Shown here: positions 44,760 through 55,953 of the stretch, piece after piece | How positions within the stretch are numbered: position 1 is the stretch's first letter | Layout: the number at the start of each line of letters is the position of its first letter | The notes under the pieces: model-generated | Seen by the model: the letters and a program-made list of their open reading frames with translations, nothing else | What the model was told of the DNA's origin: nothing | Databases searched by the model: none | Position numbers and translations under genes: made by a program | NCBI GenBank assembly: GCA_036873135.1 | Contig: JAPTYO010000004.1 | Coordinates: 34,133,105 to 34,197,104, forward strand | Reading direction: 5' to 3' | Source of the DNA: Clarkia xantiana subsp. parviflora | Lineage: Eukaryota; Streptophyta; Magnoliopsida; Myrtales; Onagraceae | Length of the DNA: 64,000 nucleotides

Positions 44760-46596
44760 GGGTTACTAACCAAATTGCTACCTGAATTTTGGCCCGTTTA
44801 CAAATCGCTACCTCAACTTTTGATTTTGAAAATTAGCTACCTCAACTTTGAAATTCAGATCAAATCGTTACCTCGGTCAATTTTTTGTCAATTTAGACAA
44901 AATTGAACCACATGTGTTTTTTTCAAATATTTTTCTTCCAAAAATTCCATTGTCTTTATTCCTTGCCTCCTTGCGTGAACATACTTCACCATCTTCTCTC
45001 CATTAACATCTTTACTTTATTATTTTCTTCTATGTCGTATATATATATCTTCAATTCCAAGATTTCAGACAAAATTCTATATTACTAATTAACAATTCCA
45101 CCATAAAAAAAAGGTTAACTTCGCCGCTCTACTTGCTCTGTTCACCTGAAAACTATGTATGGAATTTGTAAATGTCATATATATCCTAATGAAAATATAA
45201 CGGAATTCAAATTGTTTTGATGTTAGTTCCAACTATACCAGACATAGATACATATTTAAAGTTGTCTCTTTCAAGTGTTTCAACTTCTCTTTTATCTCTT
45301 ATTATTATCTTACATTTTATTTTTTGTGCAAATGCTGAAAATGCTAGTAGGTGGAGTGAATTTAACTTAATTTGTATTATATTTTAAGGACGTATTACTT
45401 TTTTATGACTTTGATCCACAAATACCCAGACCTCTTTCGTTGGAAGCAATTGAACAACAGAATAATGAAAAATATTCGCTATGATTCAACAACAAAATAA
45501 CAAAAAGTAAACGTCGTAGTAGTGAAAATTGCAGCAGCAAAAAGTGAAGAAAAAAACAGCAATGATACAACATATTTACTGCAGCAAGATAACACAGTAA
45601 AATAACACATAACCTAAACGTAATATAATTAAAACCGAACTAAAAATTTCATAAGCAAAAGTGGAAAAAAAAAAAAAAAAAACAACAACAATGAAACAAC
45701 ACCATTACTGCATCAAAACAACAGCAAAACAACTTTTAGATTCTGCATCTTGTTTTGATGGATAAATTGTTAATTAGTAATGTAGAAGTTTTTCTAAACT
45801 TTTGGAATTGAAGATATACATATGACATAGAATAAAATAATAAAGCAATCATGATTAGGGATGTCAATGGGGCGGGTCGGGGCGGGTATCGCCGGACCCG
45901 GACCCGCCCCGCGGGTCAATATGGTCGACCCGGACCCGTCCCATGCACTTTCGGGTCGGGTCGGGTCGACCCGCGGGTCGACCCATGTGAGGTATATTTT
46001 ATCATTTTAAATCTAAAATTCTAAATTCTATGTTACCGTATCCAAATTCAACTCCAAATTTAAATCATAAATTATTAAATTAACTCATAATCCAAATATA
46101 AATCACCACATTCATTAGAATAATTGTTATTTTGACTATGTGTTATATTACCCGTATATTTTTATATAATATACATATATTAAATATATATGTAAACTGA
46201 AAGCTCGGGTCGGGTCGGGTCGGCGGGTCGCCGTGAACCCAAACCCGAACCCGCCCCACGGGTCACGGGTCGGCGGGTCCTCGGGTCAAAATCGGGTCGG
46301 GTACCCGCGGGTCGGCGGGTACCCGTGACCCGTTGCCATCCCTAATCATGATAACAGAGAGAATATGGTGAAGTATGTTCACGTAAGGAGGCAAGGAAGA
46401 GAGACAAGGGCATTTTTGGAAGAAAAATATTTGAAAAAAACACATGTGGTTCAATTATGTCTAAATTGACAAAATTTGACTGAGGTGGCGATTTGATCTG
46501 AATTTCAAAGTTGAGGTAGCTAATTTTCAAAATTAAAAGTTGAGGTAGCGATTTATAAGAGGGCCAAAGTTCAGGTAGCAATTTGGTTATTAACCC
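44760..46596. mobile_element. Mutator-like foldback element (TSD TATATATAA)
   Basis: The ends are GGGTTACTAACCAAATTGCT and, read backwards from the right, GGGTTAATAACCAAATTGCT. The arms pair for about 345 bases (44760-45105 with about 45750-46596, apart from the inserted MITE). The 9-bp duplication TATATATAA stands at 44751-44759 and 46597-46605, the Mutator signature. The centre (45106-45750) is AT-rich with no transposase, so it is non-autonomous. Confidence 0.82.
45856..46344. mobile_element. hAT MITE (TSD ATCATGAT) inside the Mutator TIR
   Basis: The ends are TAGGGATGTCAATGGGGCGG and, read backwards, TAGGGATGGCAACGGGTCAC. The 8-bp duplication ATCATGAT is at 45848-45855 and 46345-46352. 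Both flanks have GC-rich runs of CGGGTCGGGT and a GGGTACCCGCGGGTCGGCGG-type palindrome, around an AT-rich centre. Size and duplication fit hAT. It lies in the right arm of the Mutator element, so it is younger than it. Confidence 0.88.
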
Positions 46597-46757
46597 TATA
46601 TATAATGAAATCACAAAGCTAAGTGAATTCCCATTTAACTAAAAAAAGACTTTAGTTGTTTCTTAAGCTTTTTTAGCCGAATTAAAAAAAAATTAATAGG
46701 AAATCAAATTTAATTTACCTAAGGAAAAAGATTAAATCATACTATTATTAATAAAAG

Positions 46758-47147
46758 CAGTGTTATCAGGACTGGACCGAAGGTCGCAGTCAGGCCACTG
46801 GTTCAGTTCGGCCGGTTTGACCCAGTTCAAACTCGTTCCGACCATTTCTAGTGCAACGTTAACAAATTCCAATAATATCACATAAAATACAACATAAAAT
46901 CACATGGTGAGTTTCCAACACAATAAACTTCAATAAAATCACAGAAAATACAACCCGAGTTTTTTTTGTTACGGAGTCCGAATCGGCGAACCGGACGATC
47001 CGTTTAGAACCGACCGGTTCGCCAAAAATCGGGCTTTCGAACCGGATTCGCTCATATCCCCCACTTTTGCTCGAACTGAAAGTTGGAAGCACCTGTTCCG
47101 ATTCAAAACCGGTCGGACCGCGGTCCGGTCCGGTTTTGATAACAATG
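46758..47147. mobile_element. hAT MITE (TSD AATAAAAG)
   Basis: The left end is CAGTGTTATCAGGACTGGAC; the right end read backwards is CATTGTTATCAAAACCGGAC. The 8-bp duplication AATAAAAG is at 46750-46757 and 47148-47155. GC-rich CCGGTTCG/CGAACCGG phrases lie inside. No coding region. Confidence 0.85.
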
Positions 47148-47155
47148 AATAAAAG

Positions 47156-47897
47156 TACATGAGCTATTCACGTGAAAAATATATAAACACGAACATACTA
47201 TATATATGGATTCTGCTATAGAATTCATTGATTTTAAGGCCATGAACTAATTGAAAACTTCTTTCAATTAATGAAAATATTTAGATCCATTTATCTTATT
47301 TAATTCTTCGGATCGATGAAAAGTAACTATCTCTAAGTCTCCACTCCTTTGCAAAAATCAATGACCGTGAAATAGTAGAAGTATGATAGATGAAATAATA
47401 ATATCAGTTTATATCTTAAACTGAGCTACTTAACTTTTAGTTATATTGGAGAATAATAGTAGTAATATTTTGCTCCATTTGGCTCAACTATCCATGTACG
47501 ATATCATTTTGCACTATTATTGTTTTTTGGTTAAGGCTCAATCAAAAGATGGTCATCTTGTCACTTCTTGCACATTAATTGTGCTTGAAATCTCATCGTT
47601 TTCGAGTTATGATCACACCATCTTATCATTATATAGATTGCTAAAATGAGAAGATTCATTTCTTTCACTTAATGAAGAGGATTACTTTGGTGCCTATAGT
47701 TTTTAATAAAATATTTCACTACTCATAGTTATTTTGGATAACGTGTTTATTTAAGTGCATGCTTGTTGTTCAATAATTGTTGCTCGTAAATGATGTATCT
47801 TTCAAATTTACAAGGACTTAAAAATAATACATATATTTGTTTCAATTTGACTATTCAAAAATATTATTAAGTGTTTCAAAATTAGGTGCATCTATAT
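47156..47897. other. Host AT-rich sequence
   Basis: No gene or repeat recognised. Confidence 0.45.
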
Positions 47898-47906
47898 TAA
47901 GAAATA

Positions 47907-48783
47907 GGGTTAAGAACATAATAGGGGCCTGAATGTTTGCCCATGTTGTCAAAAGGGGTCTGAATTGAAAAATGGTATTATTAAGGGCCTGAATTTTCAT
48001 GTTTGTGTTTTTTTGGATTTCTGTCCAAATTTTCTGTTAAATGTAAGGGAACCACGTGAAATGACAGAATTACCCTTTTGCAATTATTATACAATTTATC
48101 AGTTTAATTAATGAAATGTGAAATGTCTAAAATACCCATGCACACTAATTATGCCCTTAAGGCCACCACGGCTCCGGCCACCGCTTCGGCGACCACCACC
48201 ACCACCCCGACTCCGGCAACCACCACCCGGCTCCGGCGACCACCACCCGGCTTCGGCGACCACCGCCCCGACTCCGGCGACTGCCAAAAAAGCTCCGGTC
48301 GGTCGGCGCCACAGAGCTCCGATGCTCTGTGGCTCCGATCGGGGCCACAGAGAGCTCCGATCTGGCGCTCTGTGGCCCCGATCAGAGCTTTGTGGCTCCG
48401 ACCGGGGCTCCAAGGCTCCGATCGGAGCTTTTTTGGCGGTCGCCGGAGCCGGGTGGTGGTCGCCGGAGCCGGGTGGTGGTCGCCGGAGTCGAGGTGGTGG
48501 TGGTGGTCGCCGGAGCCGTGGTGGCTTAAAGGGTATTTTCGTCTTTTTAGGTCAAGCATGTGAGGGGCACACTTTGCTCGGAGGTCATTTTTGGGTTTTC
48601 AGTTTATTTTCGGTCACATGCCAAGCATGTGACCACTTTCCGTCACTTTTAACAGAAAAAATAGACGGAGACCTCTCATTTAAACATAACTCAAAATTCA
48701 GGCCCTTAATAATATCATTTTTCAATATAGACCCCTTTTGGCAACATGGGCAAATATTCAGGCCCTTATTGTGTTCTTAACCC
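47907..48783. mobile_element. Mutator-like foldback element with GC-rich centre (TSD TAAGAAATA)
   Basis: The ends are GGGTTAAGAACATAATAGGG and, read backwards, GGGTTAAGAACACAATAAGG. The 9-bp duplication TAAGAAATA stands at 47898-47906 and 48784-48792. The outer arms (about 110 bases) are AT-rich. The centre (48160-48535) is very GC-rich and again an inverted repeat: CCACCACGGCTCCGGC-CACC units on the left, GGTGGTGGTCGCCGGAGCC units on the right, and GAGCTCCGATC/GATCGGAGC in the middle. Long frames on both strands come from the biased composition. No transposase. Confidence 0.85.
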
Positions 48784-48792
48784 TAAGAAATA

Positions 48793-49546
48793 TAATATGC
48801 CACGTGCGTGCAACATAAGCGCTAAAAATTCTAGTAATAACAAAAAAACAAACAAGGGTGTTTTTTTCATAGAGAATAATAATTTTTTTTATTTATTTGG
48901 TAAGAAAATTATGATATAGGATATACACACCACTTATACCTTAAAATAAAATAGATGAAGTCTTGTATTTGGTAATACATCTCTCTCGATTCATCAACTA
49001 ATGGGAAAGATTAATCCAAATCTTCTAGCTAGGAGATCATGTGTTTTCAACCTTTACAGATCGTATGGTTATTGCATATAAGCAAATTTGATCGTATTGA
49101 CTTGATATCAGAAATATTATATGCAAATTCCTCATGTAGAACCAATAATTAAGATTAATGTGTTTTTTTTTTTTCAAGAATAACTCTTTATTAATAATCA
49201 AAATCAATAATATCAACTAAAATAATCGAAAAGATGAGATAAGAACACATCTCCTTTCAAGATTGAACTTCAGTCTAGCTAACACATCTATTTGCGTTGC
49301 GTCTAGATAAATGTGTTAGATAAGTACCTACTAAAGACATTATTTTTTTTATGATAAAGATAATATATTTACTTCCTAATCAATGTTCATGTTCAAGTTG
49401 TGAAGAAGATCATCGATACATAGTACGTATTAAGATCTCAAAAGTTAGAAAATTCTTATGTTAGAATAGCATTTATTTGAAACTATTCTATGTGAAAGTT
49501 GTCCTGTTATTTTACATTGAAAAAAACTCATTTTTCTTATCAATCC
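48793..49546. other. Host AT-rich sequence left of E
   Basis: No gene. A T-run at 49160-49174 is followed by CAAGAATAACTCTTTATTA, which could be the tail of an old retroposon on the minus strand; not resolved. AATCC (49542-49546) is the left target duplication of E. Confidence 0.45.
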
Positions 49547-50307
49547 TGATGGGTTCCGATGTAATCGTTAGCCCCATTAACAGCCAATGGACGGCGAATA
49601 GGTTCAGTGGGCCTCGTGAAAACCCTGGAAGGCCCAGAGGCCCAGTATGAAGGGTTCCGATTTTAGCGGTCCCGATGTATGAGCTGAATGCTCCCGACAA
49701 GAAGCCTCTGAGTAGGCCCCGATATGCCTTAGTAAAGGCTCCGATAATAAAGCCCCGCAGAGGCTGGACCTGTCCCGTAGAGACTGAAGGTCCTGGATGG
49801 TGATCTAGAATGAGACAACTCTGGAGTCTCCGGCAGGAGTCGGGACTTGTGATCAGAGAATAAAGACCGAGAAACCCGCCTACTAGATAGAGTAGTGGGA
49901 GACGGTTAGAGATAAAGATAAATCCCCCGAGATACGCAGGGCGTGCCCGAGATACGCGGAGTACGGGTAAGATACGCGGAGCATGGGGCGAGATATGTGG
50001 AATCCCAACCGAGATATACGGAATCGTGACGAGATACACGGAATCATGGGTACAACGGCCAAGCATGGTCACAAGTAGCTGGGCAACTCCTCCTCCTATA
50101 TAAAGGAGGAAGTTACCCCAGAAAACGCATACTCTCTAATACGCACTTAGAATACTGCTGCCACCCCATTGATTGTATACTCATTTAAGCATCGGAGAGG
50201 GATTCTGGGTCACCACCCAGGTCATCCCCTTTTGCAGGATTACGCGGAGCCCAGGAGTCCAGAGCATTCCGTCAAGGACGTAACGGAGCTTCGCCCGTGA
50301 TCCAACA
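49547..50307 (+). repeat. 5' LTR of E (761 bp)
   Basis: TGATGGGTTCC...GATCCAACA. U3 has about eight short direct repeats of CGAGATAYRCGGA type (49920-50046). TATATAAA is at 50097-50104. R/U5 keeps CATCGGAGAGGG as in the other families, but without the long C-tract. Confidence 0.93.
49920..50046 (+). promoter_or_regulatory. Array of CGAGATACGCGGA repeats in the E U3
   Basis: Eight imperfect copies of 15-18 bases (GAGATACGCAGGGCGTGCC, GAGATACGCGGAGTACGGG and so on) end 50 bases before the TATA box. The 3' LTR repeats the array at 60658-60782. The place and spacing suggest enhancer-type binding sites; that is inference. Confidence 0.6.
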
Positions 50308-50308
50308 T

Positions 50309-50318
50309 TGGCGCCGTC
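50309..50318 (+). promoter_or_regulatory. Primer binding site of E
   Basis: TGGCGCCGTC(TGTGGGAA), one base after the LTR. The first nine bases match the 3' end of tRNA-Asp. Confidence 0.75.
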
Positions 50319-50361
50319 TGTGGGAAACTTACGAAAAGTCAAGATAGCTTCTACCAGATCA

Positions 50362-51126
50362 ATGGCCGGTGGTGGCAAGAAGAAGCAGGTTCAGGCTGGC
50401 AGTTCTCGCCCCGCGGGAACTGTGAATTCCCCGTTGCCGGAACGTGTTGCTGAACAAGGTGAGAACCCCGCTCTTTCCAAGACAGGGGGGCAGGGTGATG
50501 GTTATGAGGTCTCAGTCCGAGACACAGAGATGAACATGCAGGATATCCCGCGTAGGGAGGAAGATGAGGCTCCCCCGAACCCGGTGGGACATGGAGGAGA
50601 AAGAGTCCCGCGGAGGGAAGAAGGGTCGTCTTCGAACTCGGAGTTGGCCAAGGCAGTAGCAGATGCTATGCCCATGTTCTTGGCTGCCATGGAGGCCTTG
50701 CTGGACAAGAGAGAGGCCGCCAGGAGGGCGGAGGAGTTGCCTCCGCGAGAAGAATTACCTCCACCCCCCCCCCCCCCCCCCGAGGGTGGTCCCAGAAGAA
50801 CAGGAGGTTCAGGAGGCTCCGCCCAGGAACAGAGGTAAGGAGCCCGCGCACTGGGAGAAATTCGTGGTCGACGGCCCGGGACCAGTGCAAAATAGGACCA
50901 TTCCCCTGAATGGCCCCATCACCCCCGATCAGGTGGTGAAGATCGTTAGCATCTGCATGGGTGATCAGAAGCAGATGACATCGGAGCTGAGGGATCGATC
51001 CAGTCATCCTTTTGTTCCGCGGTTGATAGATACCGTTGCCCCGCCCGGGCTAGGTATTCGACCATCAAGGAGTACGATGGTGAGGGGGACCCAGTTCGCC
51101 ATGTTCAGAGGCATGTCCAGGCCTGT
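50362..51126 (+). pseudogene. Gag N-terminal part of E, with two frame breaks
   Basis: The first ATG (50362, MAGGGKKKQVQ) lies 44 bases after the primer site. A low-complexity N-terminal region ends in an acidic/Arg-rich stretch (MEALLDKREAARR). Reading then passes an 18-C tract (50764-50781, polyproline), where the frame must change. It continues in frame 2 (EEQEVQEAPPRNRG...PFVPRLIDTV). At 51035-51045 an extra C (CCCC for CCC) shifts it back into frame 1, where KEYDGEGDPVRHVQ leads into the gag core. The C-tract break could be a length error of that run; the second break cannot be explained that way so easily. Confidence 0.8.
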
Positions 51127-52791
51127 ATGGGTAGGACTTCGAATGATGACCTCATATGTTCATTGTTCCCGATAACCTTGGGAGAAAGGGCCATTACTTG
51201 GTTCTTCAGCCTACCACCAGGAAGCATCACCTGCTGGGCCGATATGCACGACCGCCTCATCAAGCAGTACCAAGGTCGAAGGCGTCTCCTGAAGAGTGTA
51301 AGGTCCCTGACCCAGGTGGTGCAGAGACCCGATGAATCGTTGGCATACTACTACCAACGGTTCACTGCTAGTGCCGCGGAGATTGATGAAGAAATCTCGG
51401 AGGGAGAGACCATCCGTACTTTCCTGCGGAACTTGAGCGCTCCGTACGGCTCCGACCTGATGCATAGTGTAGCCGCGAAGGCTGTATGGAGTATGGAGGC
51501 CCTGCAAGCGAGGGTCAAACAGCAAATCGACGTCCAGGAGTCGAAGATTGCTGCCGGAGAGCTTGATCCTCCGAAATCGGGAAGAGGAAAGCCATCGTCC
51601 AAGCTGTCGGATGATCGCAAAGGGAGCGACAAGTCGGAAGGGGGTAGAAACCGTGGTCGCCCCGAGAAAAGAGAAGACAAACGTCCCCCGAGGAAGGACA
51701 ATCGAGAAGGTCGGGCCGTTTCCATCAATAGCTCGATGACTTCTGTGTTAGCTGTGATGGACCGACAGGGTCTCGCCCGATACCCTCCGAGAAAAGAAGG
51801 CGAATTCCTAGGAGGCCGCCCTGACCGTTACTGTCGCTACCATCGAGCCAATGGTCACGACACCGAAAACTGTCGGGAGCTGAAGAAGGAAATTGAGAAA
51901 CTGATCCAGAAGGGGAAGCTAAAAGAGTTCGTCGGAAGGGGACGGTGCCGATCCCGCTCCAGAAGTCGGTCACGATCCCGTTCCAAATCCCGTGACCGAT
52001 CCCCGAAGAAGAAGAAGATGGAGTCGGAACCTTCAGGTTCAGGTGCCCGTAAGGAGAGGCGGGGGACCATCAACGTCATCCACGGAGGAATGGCGGCGGG
52101 GGGTGATACCTCTGCTTCTCGGGAAAACTACGCTTCTCGCATATCTGCCGCGGTGGTGCTAGGCAAAAGGTCCCGGTCGTGGACTCTGAAGGAGGAAATG
52201 GTGATTTCTTTCTCGGCGGAAGATCTAGTAGGCGTGGAAAGCCCTCACGACGACGCCTTGGTCGTGACCCTGGACGTAGATGGATTCGAGATGAAGCGGA
52301 TCCTGATAGACGGAGGGAGTTCCTCCGACATCCTTTTCATGGACGCTCTGGAAGCCATGGGAAAGACAAAAAAGGACCTGACACAGGTGGACTTCCCGAT
52401 AGTGGGATTCTCTGGTTCCACTTCTTACCCGTTGGGAATGATTACCTTACCGGTGGAGTTTGGTAGTGGCTGGAAGATGGAGAAACGAAACGTAGATTTC
52501 GTCGTAGTGGAATCTGCGGGGGCATACAACGCTATCATCGGGAGAACCACTATCAACCCTCTCATGGCAGTCGCCTCGACGGTCCACCAGAAGATGAAGT
52601 TCCCGACTGACAACGGAGTTGGAGAGGTCAAGGGTGACCAAGTGGCGTCGCGAAAATGCTATGTTAACGCTACCCGAAGGAGAAGGAGGGAAGCCATGAC
52701 TGTCCTTCAGACTGATGCCGATCCTCGAGAGGAGTATGGGCGACCCACCCCCATGGAGGATCTGAAGGAGGTTGAGATTGATGGGCCTTAG
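51127..52791 (+). CDS. Gag core, zinc knuckle, SR-rich stretch and protease of E
   Basis: 554 codons open, part of Gag. In order: the Retrotrans_gag core (AITWFFSLPPGSI, DESLAYYYQRF, FLRNLSAPYG); a basic linker; a zinc knuckle C236-H239-H244-C249; a run of Arg-Ser dipeptides (about 272-295) that looks like an SR domain; GTINVIHGG; and the aspartic protease with IDGGSS (D395) and IIGRTTINP. It ends CYVNATRRRRR...VEIDGP and a TAG. RKVKIGS then continues in the same frame, so the stop separates gag-protease from pol. In A and D the second gag module starts right after the same CYVNAL block. Confidence 0.85.
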   Translation: MGRTSNDDLICSLFPITLGERAITWFFSLPPGSITCWADMHDRLIKQYQGRRRLLKSVRSLTQVVQRPDESLAYYYQRFTASAAEIDEEISEGETIRTFLRNLSAPYGSDLMHSVAAKAVWSMEALQARVKQQIDVQESKIAAGELDPPKSGRGKPSSKLSDDRKGSDKSEGGRNRGRPEKREDKRPPRKDNREGRAVSINSSMTSVLAVMDRQGLARYPPRKEGEFLGGRPDRYCRYHRANGHDTENCRELKKEIEKLIQKGKLKEFVGRGRCRSRSRSRSRSRSKSRDRSPKKKKMESEPSGSGARKERRGTINVIHGGMAAGGDTSASRENYASRISAAVVLGKRSRSWTLKEEMVISFSAEDLVGVESPHDDALVVTLDVDGFEMKRILIDGGSSSDILFMDALEAMGKTKKDLTQVDFPIVGFSGSTSYPLGMITLPVEFGSGWKMEKRNVDFVVVESAGAYNAIIGRTTINPLMAVASTVHQKMKFPTDNGVGEVKGDQVASRKCYVNATRRRRREAMTVLQTDADPREEYGRPTPMEDLKEVEIDGP

Positions 52792-55700
52792 AGGAAGGTG
52801 AAGATCGGGTCTGCTCTGTCGGAAGAAAGAGCCCGAGAGTTGATCGAGCTCCTGAAGGAGTTTAAGGAGCTATTTGCCTGGTCCCCGAGTGATATGCCAG
52901 GAATCAGCCCCGACGTGATAGTGCACGAGCTGAAGATAGACCCCGCGATCAAGCTTATTGCGCAGAGAAGACGTCCGATGGGCGCAGACAAGAGGATCGC
53001 GATCCAGCAGGAGGTGGGCAGACTGCTCGATGCTGGATTCATCAAGGAGCTCCGATTCCAAACTTGGGTGCCCGAAGGACTGCTACCCGCTTCCGAGGAT
53101 TGACCAGCTGGTGGATGCCACATCGGGACATGAACTGCTGAGCTTCATGGATTCCTATTCCGGATACAACCAGATCAAAATGGCGAAGGAAGATGCCCCC
53201 CATACGGCTTTCTATGCCGACAGTGACGTCTACCACTACGACGTGGTGCCCTTCGGATTGATCAATGCCGGAGCAACTTACCAGCGGATGGTCAACAAGT
53301 TGTTCGGAGACATGTTGGGGAAAACCATGGAGGCCTATGTGGATGACATGCTGGTGAAGTCCCGACAGGCAGGAGACCATGTCCAGAACTTGGCGGCGGC
53401 GTTTGAGCGGATGAAGTTCCATCAGGTTCGGTTGAACCCGGACAAGTGCACTTTCGGAGTAAACTCGGGCAAGTTCCTAGGGTTCATGGTGAGCCAGAGA
53501 GGAATCGAGGTGAATCCCGAGAAGCTGCGAGCAATCGAGGAGATGCAGTCTCCGAAGACTCATCGGGAGGTTCAGGTGCTGAATGGCCGGTTGGCCGCGA
53601 TGAATCGGTTCCTATCCAAGGCGAGTGACCGAGCCATGCCATTTTTTGATGTGCTGAGGGCTCACAAGAAGTTCGAATGGTCTGACAAGTGCGAGGAGGC
53701 ATTCCAGGCACTCAAGCAGCACCTCCGTACCCTTCCGCCGTTGGCGAAACCAGTTCCAGGCGAGCCGCTTTATCTCTATTTGGCTGTTTCTGATGTGGCT
53801 GTTAGTTCTGTTTTGATTAAAATTGTCAAGGGCAACCAAGTGCCTATCTATTATGTAAGCAAGGCGTTTGCCAAGTCTGAAATAAATTATCCCGCTATTG
53901 AGAAGTATCTCTTTGCGTTGATTATTGCCGCTCGAAAGCTACGACCTTACTTCCATGCCCATGAAGTCACGGTATTAACTAATCAGCCCCTGAAGCACTT
54001 TTTGAACCGACCAGAGGCGTCGAGGAGATTGGTGAAATGGGCCATCGAGCTTACGGAGTTTCGTATACATTTCGCTCCGAGAACTGCTAAGGGCCAGGCA
54101 TTGGCAGATTTTATAGCTGAGTCTACGGCACCCGATCTGGAAGTAACGGGTCCCGCAGAGGGGGCAACCATGGAAGTCCCGACAACAGAACAACAGCCAG
54201 AACAGCCAAATGAGGAGAACACTTGGGAGATGTACACTGATGGTTCATCGAGTGTAGAAGGCTCGGGGGCAGGATTCATATTGATACCGCCCGGTGGAGG
54301 CGAGCCCCTACGATACGCCTTGGCGTTGACGTTCAAAGCCACCAACAACGAAGCGGAGTACGAGGCTCTCATTACGGGCCTCAAGATCGCCAAGGGTAGG
54401 GGAGTCGATCATCTAAAGGTGAAGTGTGATGCCAGCTTGGTCGTAAATCAAGTCCAGGGGAACTATGAAGCCAAGAGCCCGACAATGAAGAAGTATTTGC
54501 ACGAGGTGCAGACTTTGAAGAGAAGCTTCAAAAGCTTCGATATCGAGGCAATCCCGAGAGAAGAAAATGCGGAAGCAGATGCCTTAAGCAAGTTTGCTCT
54601 GGGAGTGGCCCCCGAGGAGAATCGGAAGGTGCATTTCCTAGAGAAGGTGATTATCTCAAACATTGATCCAGCGGAGATCTGCGCTATTGAGACAGGATCG
54701 GAGGAAGAAGAGAAGCCCACTTGGATGACCCCGATGGTCACATACCTGACTACGGGGGCACTCCCCGATGACGAGGTGGCAGCTGTCAGGTTGCGTCGGA
54801 TTGCGGACAACTACGCGATGGTGGACAACCAGTTATACAAAAAAGGGTATGTAAAGCCTTTCCTAAAATGCGTGGCGGAACCTGACACGAATCGGATCCT
54901 GAGGGAGCTACACGAGGGAGTCGCGGCCTGTCACGAAGGGGCTCGATCTCTTATGAGGAAGGCGCTGAATTTGGGCTACTATTGGCCTTCGATGAACAAG
55001 GAGGCGACAGCAATGGTCCGATCCTGTGATGCATGCCAGAGGTACGCTCCGAATATCATGGCTCCCGCCGCGGACTTAATGCCCATCAGGAGTGCATGGC
55101 CCTTCGCGCAATGGGGGATTGACTTGGTGGGACCTCTTCCCCAAACGAAAGGTCAGTGCAAGTATTTGCTCCTGGCCATCGATTACTTCTCAAAATGGAT
55201 AGAGGCTAAGGCATTGGCCAAGACGACGGGGCAGCAGATCCTCAAGTTCCTTCAAACTCAGATCATATCCCGGTATGGGGTTCCTCGAGTGTTGATCAGC
55301 GACAACGGCCCTCCGTTCAATGGGGCTCAGTTGAGGAGTACCTGGAGGAGCTGAACATCGAACATCGGACCGCTTCAGTCCGCCACGCTCAGACTAATGG
55401 CCAAGTGGAATCAGCCAACAAGATCGTGATGGATGGCTTGAAGAAGAGAGTCTATGCCTTGCAGGGCCATTGGCTGGATGAGCTCGAGAACGTGCTGTGG
55501 GCTGTTAGAACAACACCCAAGCAATCAACAGGAGAAACTCCGTTTGGCCTGGTCTATGGCACGGAGGCAGTTGCTCCCGTGGAGATAGCGGTGGCGTCCC
55601 ATCGCGCGAAATATTACGAACCTCTGACAAACGAAGAAATGAGACGTCTAGACTTAGACTTACTCGAGGAGAAAAGATGGAAGTCTGATGAAGTCCAGGC

Positions 55701-55953
55701 CCGAATGCGTCTGGCAATAGCCCGATATTACAATCGGCATGTCAGGTCCCGACAATTCTTCGTTGGAGAACTTGTCTGGTGGAGGAACGAGTTCGTTCAT
55801 CAAGATCGGATCAATAAGCTATCGCCAAAATGGGAGGGACCTTACAAGATCGTAGGGATGCCAGCACCCAATGCATACAAGCTAGAGGACCTTGATGGCA
55901 AGACGTTGAAGCATTCCTTCAGTGGCGAACACTTGAAGAAGTATCATGTTTGA
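52792..55953 (+). pseudogene. Pol of E: RT, two RNase H domains, integrase, with deletion and frameshift
   Basis: 52792-53067: the start of RT (ELFAWSPSDMPGISPDV, GFIKELRFQTW). At 53068 about 26 codons are missing, the stretch that normally carries NVVLVKK and the VDF-DLNKA block of RT, and the frame changes from 1 to 2. RT then goes on (CPKDCYPLPRIDQLVDA, FGLINAGATYQR, catalytic YVDD at 53336-53347). The first RNase H-like domain (tether) spans about 53755-54115. The second RNase H spans about 54228-54590 (MYTDGSSS with D at 54239, NNEAEYEA, AEADALSKF). Integrase has an HHCC finger (54905-55045), D at 55121 and D at 55301; a one-base deletion at 55331-55333 changes the frame, and E follows at 55408 (DD35E). 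The C-terminal part ends at 55953. Confidence 0.88.

Noticed and set aside
48108..48780. Long overlapping frames on both strands (up to 220 codons)
   Set aside because: They come from GC-rich, repeat-like inverted sequence without stops. No domain is recognisable and the place is the centre of a foldback element.
52958..53066. Start of the 798-codon pol frame of E at 52958
   Set aside because: The first ~36 codons are an out-of-frame reading of RT. The true RT start is in frame 1 from 52792, and the frames meet at 53068.
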